DNA of 64,000 bases, from positions 1,518,187 through 1,582,186 of the forward strand of contig NC_006370.1 in NCBI RefSeq assembly GCF_000196255.1, written 5' to 3'. Below, piece after piece: positions 28,370 through 38,392 of the stretch; position 1 is the stretch's first letter; each line of letters opens with the position of its first letter. The stretch comes from Photobacterium profundum SS9 (GTDB lineage Bacteria; Pseudomonadota; Gammaproteobacteria; Enterobacterales; Vibrionaceae). A program made the translations under genes and the position numbers. A model generated the notes under the pieces. It made no database searches, was not told the origin of the DNA, and worked only from the letters and a program-made list of their open reading frames with translations.

Positions 28370-29476
28370 TACCCAGTCTACTTCAAAATGCGGATTTCGC
28401 TGATTCCAACTTTTGAAAGTTGTCATTGATCGTACTGCTTAACGAGTCAGCAATTTCTGGGAGCGTGTCTGTGAAAAATCGGTCTATTCGCTCCCGAAAT
28501 TCTTTTGCTGTCGCAAAATATCGGCTATTTCGAGCATGCTTATTCATCACCTTCCAGAGACGCTCTATCGGGTTAAGATTTGGACTGTAAGGAGGAAGAT
28601 AGTGCAATTCGATGTTGAGTTTTTTCGCTTCTTCAACAACCTGAAACGAACGATGGTAACCAGCTCCATCAAGCACTAGATGAATAGTACCGCTTGCACG
28701 ATAGAAATCCCGCGTTCGATTCAAAAAAGCAATAATCGACTCACCATTTACTGTCTTATACTTGTCGACAATGGCTTCCGATAAGTGCCCTAAGCGGATA
28801 GCACCGACTATATTCAGTCGCGTACGGCTTCCCGTTGTTTCGATGGGCTTATCAACGCCTTTTTTGATCCACCCAGCCGTTATCTTGGTAGCTTGCGTTG
28901 GATGTACTGCATCCATGAATAACAGGGGTTCATCGTCATTTAGTGATGCTTTGAGCTCCTCATAATCCTCGATGAACTCAGCCTGTTTTCCGGCATCAAA
29001 TTTATGAGGGACACCTTTAGGTTTTTTATAACTAAAGCCATGCTGGTGTAACCACTTGTTTAAGCCAGAGATACTGTATTCAACTGAGAAGGTCTCTTTA
29101 ATGTAAGCCGTTATTTGGTGGGTATGCAGATAAGTCACATCACAGAGATGCTGGGTCAATTGCTGTGTTTCGTCTGCATTTAAGTATCCATCAGAGCCAC
29201 CGCTTTCAGGAGCTAGTTTTTCCTTTTGGATGAAGTCATTAAGTTGGCGAACAATCGTTGCTTCATGCTTACGCAATGCTTGAGCAATCATTGCCGATGA
29301 CCAGCCCTCGTCACATAGTAAAACGGCTTTGATACGATCACACTCCCGCTTGTCACGGCACTTTTTATGCCGTGATTCTAAGCTGCTCTTTTCTTTTTCG
29401 GTGAGAGTGATCTTTATCATCGGGCTATCATGATCCTTTGCCCCAAAAATTCAAGCATTTTCAATGATCACGGGTA
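28370..29476 (-). mobile_element. IS630-family insertion sequence (IS-2)
   Basis: This 1107-bp element has inverted ends TACCC...GGGTA with TA duplicated at 28368-28369 and 29477-29478. The ends also share a TCAAAATGC/GAAAATGC block about 15 bp in. The intact transposase fills it. Family A palindromes have the same TACCC start and a CAAGATGC block at the same offset. Confidence 0.92.
28383..29420 (-). CDS. IS630-family transposase, intact
   Basis: This 345-residue protein has an N-terminal HTH (GWSSAMIAQALRKHEATIVRQL, about 38-60) and an intact DDE catalytic triad: Asp in LLFMDAVHP, Asp in LVLDGAGYH and Glu in LNPIERLWK. It cuts and joins IS630 ends at TA targets. With no lesion visible it may be active and could act in trans on family A palindromes. 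Confidence 0.92.
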   Translation of the reverse strand: MIKITLTEKEKSSLESRHKKCRDKRECDRIKAVLLCDEGWSSAMIAQALRKHEATIVRQLNDFIQKEKLAPESGGSDGYLNADETQQLTQHLCDVTYLHTHQITAYIKETFSVEYSISGLNKWLHQHGFSYKKPKGVPHKFDAGKQAEFIEDYEELKASLNDDEPLLFMDAVHPTQATKITAGWIKKGVDKPIETTGSRTRLNIVGAIRLGHLSEAIVDKYKTVNGESIIAFLNRTRDFYRASGTIHLVLDGAGYHRSFQVVEEAKKLNIELHYLPPYSPNLNPIERLWKVMNKHARNSRYFATAKEFRERIDRFFTDTLPEIADSLSSTINDNFQKLESAKSAF

Positions 29477-30216
29477 TAGAAAGCAAAGATAGGCTTTCTT
29501 TAAACGTGACAGGTAAAATGGTGAGTACAGCAACGTGAATAATAGGCAGTAGAGTATAGATATACCCGTACTTCAGGTTGCTATCGGGAAAATCCAATAC
29601 CGCTAAACAATAGAGATAAAAAATATTCAAGGAAAGAGTGAGTAATGCAATACAGAGTTGTATTTGCCTTAATGAGTGAAATTGATACTTATTGAGGGCA
29701 AGAAAGAAAAAGAAGCTACCCAGAAATAATCGAGCAAACGTGATTTTTATACTTTGATCTGATGTTAAAAAGAGAATATCAAAGGGAATCCATAGAATAA
29801 GCAGTATGCCCAGCACGGTTGAAAGTATAATTATACGACTGCGAAGGTAATCACTTCGTGTGTTTTTAAAGCTTAAGGAGTGTAATCGAGAACTCCATAG
29901 ATCATAGAAATGTGGCATCTTAGATTTTATGGTTGTGAAGAAGTTTTCGCGCATTAGCCATACTCATTTTTTGTTAGTCCATAAATTCAATGCATTGAAG
30001 AAGAGATGCGGACTAACTGAGGTATTAGTAGATAACTATTATTCTATTAATACTCACTTTAAAATGTGATCTTGGTTCATAAAAGTCCAGTTAAGTATAA
30101 AAATGTACTTTATTTTCTATCTGCAGAGTAAAAAAGTTTGATAAAGACAGAAAATATTGATGCATTCACATACCGATACAAGTTGGTATAATCAACCTCC
30201 ATTTTTCTGAGACAGA

Positions 30217-30894
30217 ATGATCATGTTCACTGGCTACTTAATGTTTCTTATCCCTGCTTTACTAGGGGCACAATGTATTCTGACATTGGTGTTGACTAAA
30301 GGTGAGATTTGCCCTGGTCAACGTGGGCGAGTGCATAAAACACTTCCGATCATTCTTGCTGGCTGGCTTTTATGTGTAGCGACTCAACCGTTAGCAGTAT
30401 TGCCGTTGCTCACTTTGGCTTTTTTCACGTTTAAAGTGAAAAGAGGTAAAACGCGTGATGCGGGTCCTATTAAGATTTTGATGGCCTCGAACATGTTGGC
30501 TGCAATTAGTTGGTTAATGCTGATACCCACGATGACATTGCCTCAAGTGGGCATGAGCTTTATGGCGATAGCGTTGTTTGGCAGCCTGTTAGCGCACTTA
30601 TTACTGACTCAAGCGAGAACTCGCCTTCAAGCATTCCACCGTATTTTACCCTTTGTGGGTTTTGGCAGCGCAATTGCCTCGATTCTGTTCATGCTTTGGC
30701 AATTAGGACGTATTGATGAAGCAACGATAAGTGGACTGACAACAAGCATAGTGGGCGCTTTAGTACTTATGTTGGTTGCGTTGTTAGTGTGGGCTGGTCA
30801 TCTTTTATCGAGTCGCACTGTTAATCGTTGGCAGTTGCTGGGTGCATCGGCATTATTGGTGCTGTCTGGTTCGATGCAATTGGCCATCTTTTGA
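30217..30894 (+). CDS. Conserved integral membrane protein, function unknown
   Basis: This 225-residue protein is almost entirely hydrophobic, with about seven membrane helices, the first starting MFLIPALLGAQCILTLVL. A basic cytoplasmic loop (FKVKRGKTRD) is seen near residue 76. No motif identifies a transporter or enzyme family. A hairpin terminator follows. ATG at 30217 or two codons later (30223) are both possible. Confidence 0.7.
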   Translation: MIMFTGYLMFLIPALLGAQCILTLVLTKGEICPGQRGRVHKTLPIILAGWLLCVATQPLAVLPLLTLAFFTFKVKRGKTRDAGPIKILMASNMLAAISWLMLIPTMTLPQVGMSFMAIALFGSLLAHLLLTQARTRLQAFHRILPFVGFGSAIASILFMLWQLGRIDEATISGLTTSIVGALVLMLVALLVWAGHLLSSRTVNRWQLLGASALLVLSGSMQLAIF

Positions 30895-30928
30895 TGCGTT
30901 AATACTGATTAAAATTGGTATAGACCTA

Positions 30929-30960
30929 AAAGCGCCTCTTTTTATAAAGGCGCTTTTTTT
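30929..30960 (+). terminator. Rho-independent terminator
   Basis: AAGCGCCT pairs with AGGCGCTT around a short AT-rich loop, followed by seven T. It ends the membrane-protein transcription unit. Confidence 0.85.
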
Positions 30961-31031
30961 ATATCCGTCTGCAGTGCTAGGTCTATTATTGTAAAAGGAG
31001 AACAATAAAAGTATCTAAGATTGGAGGCGGT

Positions 31032-31220
31032 ATGGAAATCAACAACCTGCTAAGAATGGACGGTAATATTGTTTTTAGTATTATAAATGAAAGGCTTAGG
31101 TTAGAGTGTGGCAGTGTTTCTGAACTTGTAAGTCGTTATGAATTAGATGAAGCCGAACTCATTGAAAAAATGGATGAATATGGCTTTCACTATGATCCGC
31201 TTTCTAATCAATTCCGATAA
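31032..31220 (+). CDS. DUF4250 protein
   Basis: This 62-residue protein matches the DUF4250 layout: INNLLRMDGNIVFSIINERL, then SVSELVSRYELDEAELIEKM and GFHYDPLSNQF. The middle looks like a small helical HTH. Function is unknown. A strong GGAGGCGG ribosome site precedes the ATG. It is followed by a terminator shared with metR. Confidence 0.85.
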   Translation: MEINNLLRMDGNIVFSIINERLRLECGSVSELVSRYELDEAELIEKMDEYGFHYDPLSNQFR

Positions 31221-31251
31221 CCTAGCGTTCAGAAGTAGCTTGTTCATATAA

Positions 31252-31277
31252 AAAAACGACTCTTACTGGGTCGTTTT
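31252..31277. terminator. Bidirectional terminator
   Basis: AAAACGAC pairs with GTCGTTTT, with A and T runs on both sides. It separates the DUF4250 gene from the convergent metR. Confidence 0.8.
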
Positions 31278-31309
31278 TGTATTAAACAGCAGTTTTCTGT
31301 GGTTCTTTT

Positions 31310-32221
31310 TTAAGCGGTTTTAATGCCATCTAAGTGTGTTTGGCATTGCTGCCTAGCTGTGGCAAAAAAAGCTTTCAGGTAATGGCGATCATGCTCGGAA
31401 GCGCGAACCGCTGCAAATAAACGCCGCCATAGCCCTTTACCTAGTGGCTTGCTAACAATTAACCCTTGGCGAGCGAAATCATGAATCGCCCAATTAGGCA
31501 ACGCTGCGACACCTAGACCTGCCGAGACCATTTGCACCAGCATTAATGTGTTATCGGCTTGCTTCCAAGCTTTGGGTTCAATGCCCGCGGGCTGTAGAAA
31601 GTGTTTCACCACATCTAATCGATTCTTTTGTACCGGATAACTCAACATTGTATGTTCGAGTAAGTCTTCAGGTTCAATCACTGCTTTATCTGCCAGTGGC
31701 GATTGGGGCGATACGACTAAACGCATCTCAAAATCAAATAAAGGCTCGTAATGTATCTCGTTGCGTTGCTGAATATCAGACGTGATAACTAAATCTAACT
31801 CACCAGCAGCGAGCGCAGGTATAGGTTCAAAGCCAAAACCAGAAGAAAAATCCAACGTCACAGAAGGCCAATGCACTTGATACTCTTTCAATGCTGGCAT
31901 TAACCACTGGAAGCAGGAATGGCATTCAATCGCCATGTGCAAGCGTCCGTTTATATCTTCTTTAAGGCTGGCTAATTCATGCTCTGCTTTGGCTAAGCGC
32001 GGTAATATATCATTGGCGAGTCGAAGTAATATTTCACCTTCAGATGTGAATTTAACAGGGCGCGTTTTACGTAGAAAAAGCTGACCACCGATCCGCTGTT
32101 CTAAATCTTTTAATTGGTGTGACAATGCCGATTGTGTAAGGCACAAGGTATTTGCAGTCGCTGTTAGCGAACCAGTATCGCGAAGAACGGATAGGGTTCT
32201 TAGATGCTTAATTTCTATCAT
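31310..32221 (-). CDS. metR: LysR-type activator MetR
   Basis: This 303-residue LysR regulator has its HTH in GSLTATANTLCLTQSALSHQLKDLE, about 17-41. Sequence features such as EIKHLRTLSVLRDTGSL and the central IECHSCFQWLMPALKEYQ fit MetR, the homocysteine-responsive activator of metE. The gene is divergent from metE with a 254-bp spacer, the classical metR-metE arrangement. Confidence 0.93.
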   Translation of the reverse strand: MIEIKHLRTLSVLRDTGSLTATANTLCLTQSALSHQLKDLEQRIGGQLFLRKTRPVKFTSEGEILLRLANDILPRLAKAEHELASLKEDINGRLHMAIECHSCFQWLMPALKEYQVHWPSVTLDFSSGFGFEPIPALAAGELDLVITSDIQQRNEIHYEPLFDFEMRLVVSPQSPLADKAVIEPEDLLEHTMLSYPVQKNRLDVVKHFLQPAGIEPKAWKQADNTLMLVQMVSAGLGVAALPNWAIHDFARQGLIVSKPLGKGLWRRLFAAVRASEHDRHYLKAFFATARQQCQTHLDGIKTA

Positions 32222-32287
32222 GAAGTTTACTAACGTCCCTGTGTATTACATGAATATATTTAATGTACCTGTTAAATGTGGAAGTGT

Positions 32288-32303
32288 AAACATCTAGACG
32301 TCT
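32288..32303. promoter_or_regulatory. Tandem MetJ boxes between metR and metE
   Basis: A perfect MetJ box AGACGTCT lies at 32296-32303. Directly before it, AAACATCT (32288-32295) matches six of eight positions. Tandem 8-bp boxes are the known MetJ-SAM operator form. The location in the metR/metE spacer fits repression by SAM. Confidence 0.75.
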
Positions 32304-32475
32304 ATTAAGGCGTTGGATTCATTTATAGCGACGCTTAAAAACAGCTAACATTTCGCTAATGTATTGATTATTAGTTTTATTCATAATCACCCTGAATAAT
32401 TCGATGTTGTTCATAATGATTTCTTACGTCACTGTTTAGCCATCCATACCGCTAAAGACTCAGCAGGGAAAGACT

Positions 32476-34776
32476 ATGACAATAACAACAGAGAACAAAA
32501 CAGTAACGCACATCCTCGGTTATCCACGCGTAGGCTCACAACGAGAATTAAAATTCGCACAAGAAAAATATTGGCGCGGTGAGATTGAGCAAAATGAATT
32601 AAAAGAAGTGGGCAGCTTACTGCGTCATCGTCACTGGGGCGATCAAGTGGGTGCCGGGTTAGATTATGTGTCTGTTGGTGATTTTGCTTGGTACGATCAC
32701 GTACTCAACACCAGCATGCTGTTAGGTCACATTCCTAAGCGTCATGATAATGGCTTTCCTGATTTAGATACATTATTTCGCATTGCTCGTGGTAAAGCGC
32801 CAACAGGTTGCTCGTGTGCAGCATCTGATATGACTAAATGGTTCAATACTAACTATCATTACATTGTTCCTGAGTTCACTGAAGACGATCAGTTCAATGT
32901 CAGTTGGCAGCAACTGTTTGGAGAAGTTGCTGAAGCCAAAAAAGCAGGGCACAAGGTTAAGCCTGTTCTTCTAGGCCCTGTATCTTACTTATGGCTAGGT
33001 AAAGAAAAAGAAGAAGGCTTTGACCGTTTATCTCTTCTTCCGCGTTTATTAGCAGCCTATCAGAAAATTTTAAGTAAATTAGAAGCGTTAGGGGTGGAGT
33101 GGGTTCAGATTGATGAACCCGTACTTGCGCTAGAATTGCCTAAGCCATGGGCTGAATCATTTAAGTTGGCTTACCAAGTACTGAATGGCAACACCAAGCT
33201 ATTGCTAACCACGTACTTCGATAATATAACGCATCACCTTGATAAGATTGTAGAGTTGAACATCGACGGTTTGCATGTCGACTTATCTGCAGCACCAGAG
33301 CAGCTAAATGCAGTGGTAGATGCACTGCCAGAAAACTGGGTGTTATCGGCGGGCGTGGTGAATGGACGCAACGTGTGGCGTGCTGACTTATCGCATGTTC
33401 TTGACGTATTGCAGCCAGTGAAAGCGAAGCTAGGGCAGCGATTATGGGTTGGTAGTTCATGTTCATTGCTTCATAGCCCAATCGATCTAGACCTCGAAAC
33501 AGATTTATCACCAGAAGTGCGCCAGTGGTTGTCTTTTGCGAAGCAAAAATGCCGTGAATTCTTGGTGGCACAAGCGCTAGACGGTAATGCTATCGCGATA
33601 CAAGAATGTGCAAAATACAGTGCGCCGATCAAAGCACGTGCAACCAGCGCATTGGTTAATAACCCAGATGTACGCCAGCGCACCAATGCAATAACAGCCG
33701 CGTTAGCCGAGCGTACAGCACCGTATGCAGAACGTACTCGCCAGCAACGTGCAGCGCTTAATTTGCCATTATTGCCGACAACGACGATTGGTTCTTTCCC
33801 TCAAACTAATGAAATTCGTACCCAACGTCGTGATTTCAAAGCGGGTTATCTTACTGAAGCTGACTACAACACTGCGTTAAAAGGGCACATCGCAGATGCC
33901 ATTCAGCGCCAAGAAGATTTAGATCTCGATGTGTTTGTACACGGTGAAGCAGAACGTAACGACATGGTGGAATACTTTGCAGAATTGCTGGAAGGCTTTG
34001 CTGTAACTCGATTTGGTTGGGTACAGAGCTATGGCTCTCGTTGTGTTAAACCTGCGGTTATTGTTTCTGATATTTACCGTGCAAAACCAATGACAGTAGA
34101 GTGGACGACATACGCACAATCGTTAACTGACAAGTTAGTAAAAGGTATGCTTACAGGCCCAGTCACCATTCTGGGTTGGACATTCCCACGTGAAGATCTG
34201 CCTCGTCAAGGTATCGCGAATCAAATTGCTTTGGCATTGCGTGATGAAGTATCAGATCTTCAAGCGGCAGGCATAAAGATTATTCAGATTGATGAGCCAG
34301 CAATTCGTGAAGGTTTACCACTAAAAGAAAGTCAGTGGCAGGCGTACCTTGATTGGGCTGTGAATGCATTCAAGATTTCAGCAGCAAGTGCAGAACCACA
34401 AACACAAATTCATACTCACATGTGTTACAGCGAATTTAATCACATCATCAAATCAGTCGCCGCACTGGATGCTGATGTAATTACTATCGAAACATCACGT
34501 TCAGACATGGAATTGCTAAAAGCCTTTGAAGAATTTGATTACCCGAACGAAATTGGACCCGGCGTTTACGATATTCACTCGCCAAACATTCCATCGATTG
34601 AGCAAATTGTACACTTAGTAGAAAAAGCTGAAACACTTATCCCAATTGAACGCCTATGGATAAACCCTGATTGCGGACTAAAAACACGTAACTGGGAAGA
34701 AACAGAAGCCGCACTGCGTAGCATGGTAGAAGCGACGAAGAAATTACGTGAACAGTGGCAGGAAAAAGCGGTTTAA
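32476..34776 (+). CDS. metE: Cobalamin-independent methionine synthase
   Basis: This 766-residue enzyme transfers a methyl group from methyltetrahydropteroyl-triglutamate to homocysteine. The usual two-barrel layout is present. Zinc-site residues are seen in [10 protein letters not shown] (His and Cys) and in NPDCGLKTR (Cys) near the C-terminus, with [15 protein letters not shown] at the domain boundary. The length is normal. A GGGAA ribosome site precedes the start. It is controlled by the neighbouring metR and probably MetJ. Confidence 0.97.
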   Translation: MTITTENKTVTHILGYPRVGSQRELKFAQEKYWRGEIEQNELKEVGSLLRHRHWGDQVGAGLDYVSVGDFAWYDHVLNTSMLLGHIPKRHDNGFPDLDTLFRIARGKAPTGCSCAASDMTKWFNTNYHYIVPEFTEDDQFNVSWQQLFGEVAEAKKAGHKVKPVLLGPVSYLWLGKEKEEGFDRLSLLPRLLAAYQKILSKLEALGVEWVQIDEPVLALELPKPWAESFKLAYQVLNGNTKLLLTTYFDNITHHLDKIVELNIDGLHVDLSAAPEQLNAVVDALPENWVLSAGVVNGRNVWRADLSHVLDVLQPVKAKLGQRLWVGSSCSLLHSPIDLDLETDLSPEVRQWLSFAKQKCREFLVAQALDGNAIAIQECAKYSAPIKARATSALVNNPDVRQRTNAITAALAERTAPYAERTRQQRAALNLPLLPTTTIGSFPQTNEIRTQRRDFKAGYLTEADYNTALKGHIADAIQRQEDLDLDVFVHGEAERNDMVEYFAELLEGFAVTRFGWVQSYGSRCVKPAVIVSDIYRAKPMTVEWTTYAQSLTDKLVKGMLTGPVTILGWTFPREDLPRQGIANQIALALRDEVSDLQAAGIKIIQIDEPAIREGLPLKESQWQAYLDWAVNAFKISAASAEPQTQIHTHMCYSEFNHIIKSVAALDADVITIETSRSDMELLKAFEEFDYPNEIGPGVYDIHSPNIPSIEQIVHLVEKAETLIPIERLWINPDCGLKTRNWEETEAALRSMVEATKKLREQWQEKAV

Positions 34777-34841
34777 AGCCAAACATTGAAAGGGACAGAA
34801 AAGACATTTATGGCTTTTAAATAGAAAATGTCAGATATAAA

Positions 34842-34888
34842 AAAGACGAGGCTGCTTAATATAAATAAGCAGTACTCGTCTTTTTTTT
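34842..34888 (+). terminator. Terminator after metE
   Basis: A long stem (AGACGAG with CTCGTCT, and inner GCTGCTTA with TAAGCAG) is followed by eight T. It has A-runs on the other side, so it may also serve the convergent lipoprotein gene. Confidence 0.85.
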
Positions 34889-34927
34889 CAATTCTGTACT
34901 TAGTACTTTCGTCTGAATCCGAAAGGG

Positions 34928-35365
34928 TTACTTAATGCTGTTACGTTCAAACGTTAGCGTGTGGCTAGCATTAGTTAACGTCATTAGGTTGCCAGAAACG
35001 CTTACGTCGCTCCACTCACTTAATGATTTCGTCATTGTTTGTTCCATCGCCATTGCAGGCTCAGGACACGCCATCATCGTCATGCCCATCTTTTCGATGC
35101 GTAGCTTGCCATCTTTAAGCTCAGCTTGACCGAAGTAACGATTACAACCAGAGTGACCGTTAGCGCCTAAACCATCAGTTAATTCAAGGTTTGGTGCCTT
35201 GAACGGTTCAGGAAGATCAAGTGATTTACTATCTACTTGAGTTAGCACCCAGTTGTTATTAACAAGATCACCTTCAGATGCCACTTTCGTTGCCTCAGAG
35301 TCATTGTTTGCACATGCTGCAAGAATAATAGGTAGTGCTAAAACTGCTAGTAAACGTTTTTTCAT
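34928..35365 (-). CDS. META-domain (HslJ-like) lipoprotein
   Basis: This 145-residue protein starts MKKRLLAVLALPIILAAC, a signal peptide with lipobox LAAC (Cys18). The mature part is one META/HslJ domain: NNWVLTQVDSKSL, then GANGHSGCNRYFGQ, and MTMMACPEPAMAMEQ. Family members are heat-shock-associated or stress lipoproteins; HslJ affects novobiocin resistance in E. coli. The frame opens at 35434, but 35365 has AGGAT and the proper signal peptide. Confidence 0.88.
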   Translation of the reverse strand: MKKRLLAVLALPIILAACANNDSEATKVASEGDLVNNNWVLTQVDSKSLDLPEPFKAPNLELTDGLGANGHSGCNRYFGQAELKDGKLRIEKMGMTMMACPEPAMAMEQTMTKSLSEWSDVSVSGNLMTLTNASHTLTFERNSIK

Positions 35366-35722
35366 TGTATGTATCCTAGAAATAATTATCGTCATTATAT
35401 TAGCTAAATGCTGAACATAAACTAACGAGAACAAAAATAAGGTAAGTTGGGTATAATCCTAATGCTTAAAACTATTATCACAAAGAAAATAATGAGCAGT
35501 GTTAGAACGGTGTCATATCTTAAATGCTTTTTTATAACTATTTAAAGAATGGTCATTAATTGAAAGTAAATGGTGTTATTCCTATATTTATTTCTTGAAC
35601 GACACAATCTTTAATTAAGTAATCGTTATAGATGCGCCTGATTAATTTGCACGTTGCTGGATTCAAGTAATAAAGACAACAAGGGCGAATAGTGGCATCC
35701 GCCCCTGTTTGAACTGTTGTTT
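35366..35722. other. Intergenic region, no gene found
   Basis: This 357-bp stretch separates the lipoprotein start from the end of the mechanosensitive channel gene. A short sequence near 35440 resembles the end of a family A palindrome (GTAAGTTGGGTATA). The minus frame overlapping 35556-35861 is a shadow of the channel gene. Confidence 0.35.
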
Positions 35723-37366
35723 TTACGTTTTTTTGTCGACCATGTGCAAATGTACATCTTGTTGTGGAAATGGAATCGACAAGCCTTCGCGGTCGAAACG
35801 CATCTTCACCTCGCGGGTTACATCCCAATACACGTCCCAATAATCTTCTGTTTTTACCCAAGGGCGAACAATAAAATCAACTGATGATGTATTTAACGTA
35901 TGCAACTTAATTGTTTTTTCTGGTTGGCGCAGAATCATTGGATGAGCATCAATAATGTCATTTAACACTGTTTCTGCCAGTACAATATCGTCGCTATAAC
36001 CAATACCGAAAACCATATCAACCCGACGAACACGCTCATGGGTGACGTTCTTGATAATATCGCCCCAGATTTTGCTGTTAGGTACAATAATAATTTGGTT
36101 ATCAAAGGTTTTGATTGTGGTATTAACCAGGCTCATATGGCTAACCTTTCCCGATACACTACCAGCTTCTACAAAATCACCGACATCAAATGGACGATAG
36201 ATAAGTAGCATCATGCCTGACGCGAAATTTGATAGGGTATCTTGCAATGCAAAACCAATAATCACACCTGCAACACCGAAACCAGTCAGAATAGGGGCAA
36301 GGTTCAAGCCAACTTGAGATAACGCAATAAGTAAACCAATGAAGAACACGCCTTTACCAGACATCGAGATAAAGAATTCTTGCATGAGTTGCGATAATTT
36401 TAAATTGGGAGACGATACTGCACGTTTAACCATCTTTCGGGTGAGTTTTTTTAGTAAACGGAACACAAAAATAATGGCGACAAAAATAAGGAGCTTAAAT
36501 AATATTTGTGGTGCATTTTGATAAATCCATAATGTAATGCCGCTAGTCCATGTCGCTATAATCGACATGATGACTTTTGCATCCAACAAATCTTTGGTTA
36601 GATTACCTGTAGATTCAAATAGTTGTTGCTTATATTTTGCAGTATCAAGCTTCATTTTATCCGCGAGCTGAACTAAAAACTGCAAGCTATCAGTATCACT
36701 AGCCACTTTTCGTTGTGCGAGTAAATGTAATAATTGTACCGAAGATTTTTCACCTTCAGATGCCGATTTTAACTGCTTGGCTAAAACTTCTTCTTGTTGG
36801 CTATCGAACGTTAAAGATGCAGACATAAATTCTAGGCGATGATCGATATCATCGATTAATGCTTGTACTTTTTCAGGTGATTCTTCGCCTAGTAGTTTTA
36901 ACCATTGATAGTTAACCCATTGCTCACCTAATAAGCGGGTTGAAAATCGTCGAGCTTCATCAAGTTTTTTTTGTGCAATGAGTTTTTCTTCACTACTGGC
37001 TTTATCTAGGGTTATTTCACCTTCTTCGATTTTCTTTAAAAAGAAAGCCGACGCGTCAGAAATGAATGTAACCTGCTGATGAACATGTGTTAGTAGAAGT
37101 GGTTGAGTTTCTTCTGTTCTATTTGATATTAAGCTTTCTATAACATCTCGAAGATCGTTATTTTTATTTAAAAGCTGCAAGCTAACGACATCTCTGGCTG
37201 ATCCCGTCATGGTTGATGCTTCTTTAGCCAGCTTAGAGATTTCGTTATCTAATGTATTGAGTTTTTCTATTTGAGGCGATACTACTTCTATCTGAGACTG
37301 CGGGGTTTCGGCTTGTGCGAAACAGAACGATGATATAAAAACGTATAAGAAAGCCAATACACGCAT
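35723..37366 (-). CDS. MscS-family mechanosensitive channel, with periplasmic extension
   Basis: This 547-residue protein has a signal peptide (MRVLAFLYVFISSFCFAQA), a long helical periplasmic region (about 20-260), several membrane helices, and a C-terminal MscS domain. The pore helix region reads GVAGVIIGFALQDTLSNFASGMMLL, followed by RPFDVGDFVEAGSVSGKVSHM and the beta domain. This is an MscK/YnaI-like large MscS homologue that opens under membrane tension. CAGGAG precedes ATG 37366; the frame is open to 37426. Confidence 0.9.
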   Translation of the reverse strand: MRVLAFLYVFISSFCFAQAETPQSQIEVVSPQIEKLNTLDNEISKLAKEASTMTGSARDVVSLQLLNKNNDLRDVIESLISNRTEETQPLLLTHVHQQVTFISDASAFFLKKIEEGEITLDKASSEEKLIAQKKLDEARRFSTRLLGEQWVNYQWLKLLGEESPEKVQALIDDIDHRLEFMSASLTFDSQQEEVLAKQLKSASEGEKSSVQLLHLLAQRKVASDTDSLQFLVQLADKMKLDTAKYKQQLFESTGNLTKDLLDAKVIMSIIATWTSGITLWIYQNAPQILFKLLIFVAIIFVFRLLKKLTRKMVKRAVSSPNLKLSQLMQEFFISMSGKGVFFIGLLIALSQVGLNLAPILTGFGVAGVIIGFALQDTLSNFASGMMLLIYRPFDVGDFVEAGSVSGKVSHMSLVNTTIKTFDNQIIIVPNSKIWGDIIKNVTHERVRRVDMVFGIGYSDDIVLAETVLNDIIDAHPMILRQPEKTIKLHTLNTSSVDFIVRPWVKTEDYWDVYWDVTREVKMRFDREGLSIPFPQQDVHLHMVDKKT

Positions 37367-37519
37367 TTCAATGGTACTCCTGCAAACCACAACCCATTTT
37401 ATCTTATAAACAACTATAGCCGCCAAATTAGCGACTTTAGTAATAATTTTTAACGGATAAAAAGATGCATTTTTAAAATGTGGGCAGGGTCTGTCGTAGA
37501 AGGCAGTGGCTTGGGTATA

Positions 37520-37781
37520 TACCCAAGCTACCTCAAGATGCAGGATTCAGAGTGATATCAGCGGATTTAATTCAAGGAAAATGTGTGTAGGAATGGCATT
37601 CCCTTTTAAGCACATTTGACACAGAAGTAGATACGCTGAATCACTCCCGAAGGGCGAGTTTTGCTGTGCTCTATGCGGTGTTACTTATTTTCAACGTAGA
37701 ATGACTAGGTCTATAAATAAGTGCCTTGCCTAAAGCCCAGCAAATTCTCGCTGAAACGAGCATCTTGAGGTAACTTGGGTA
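37520..37781. repeat. Family A palindromic element, copy A2
   Basis: This 262-bp copy of the element at 22841 is in reverse orientation. It starts TACCCAAG and ends CTTGGGTA, with TA on each side. It lies between the channel gene start and the end of the next minus-strand gene. Differences from A1 are scattered. Confidence 0.85.
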
Positions 37782-37787
37782 TATAAC

Positions 37788-38165
37788 TTACACCAAATCT
37801 TGTTGGCATAAGAAGTGATGTTGCGGATATTGCCAGCACCAATCCGGAGACCAGCACTCTTGGTTTAGAATGATAGTCATAGGTTGGCGTTGAAGTAATA
37901 AAATCGGTTGTAATAATGGATAATTTTCACGATCGCAGATAAGCGTATCACAGGCGGAAGCTGCGATCGTTTCTGCTAGCAACTGTATATCTAAGTGAGA
38001 GGTGTGAGAAAATGACATTAAATCATTTTTTTGTAATTTCGCCATAAAACGTTTCGTTAATGATAGCGGTGACGTGAGCACACCGATTAACCGTGGGGTT
38101 GTTTCAAGTGTATTCAACAACTGTATCCAAGCCTGTACTTGGGTGATTTCTTTAGATTTCGGCAT
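37788..38165 (-). CDS. SulA-like cell-division inhibitor candidate
   Basis: This is a 125-residue protein. The central pattern QLLNTLETTPRLIGVLTSPLS, then LTKRFMAKLQKNDLMSF, then LLAETIAASACDTLICD follows the order and spacing of SulA (RWQLWLTPQQKLSREW, then VESMVRALRTGNYSVVI). The likeness is by eye and short, so the call is tentative. No LexA box was seen upstream. GGGAGA precedes the ATG. Its last codons run close to the A2 repeat. Confidence 0.35.
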   Translation of the reverse strand: MPKSKEITQVQAWIQLLNTLETTPRLIGVLTSPLSLTKRFMAKLQKNDLMSFSHTSHLDIQLLAETIAASACDTLICDRENYPLLQPILLLQRQPMTIILNQECWSPDWCWQYPQHHFLCQQDLV

Positions 38166-38392
38166 ATCTTATGTCTCCCTCACAAACTTGGCTATATATT
38201 TAGATATAACTGTCGATGTATAACAACAGTGTTTTTTACTATTGTAAACAGTCTAGATAAATAAAAAATATTGAATGTCAGGAATGCGTAAAAAGAGAGA
38301 GGGAATCATCTAATCTGTCGTGTAAATAATAAAAAAAACCTTAACGAGTAGTTATTAATACATTGTACTATTGTCCTGCTTATTACCGTAAG

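Larger units (their letters stand above)
27658..29954 (-). pseudogene. Membrane diguanylate cyclase gene split by IS630
   Basis: The N-terminal part (29954 to 29479) has about five membrane helices after a short cytoplasmic start. The C-terminal part (28369 to 27658) is a GGDEF domain with YRQAILDPLTGIYNRRMLL and the active-site motif RYGGEEF. An IS630 at 28370-29476 plus one TA copy lies between them. Removing these gives a continuous frame of 395 residues (1188 bp), reading LLSI followed directly by TAITQIF. The intact protein would make cyclic di-GMP. It is now broken; the GGDEF half alone could only be expressed from an internal start. Confidence 0.9.

Noticed and set aside
32222..32475. 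SAM or cobalamin riboswitch upstream of metE
   Set aside because: No conserved riboswitch core was seen; control by MetR and MetJ explains the region.
38166..38240. LexA box upstream of the SulA-like gene
   Set aside because: CTGT and ACAG half-sites are 12 bp apart, not 8, so they do not form a LexA site.
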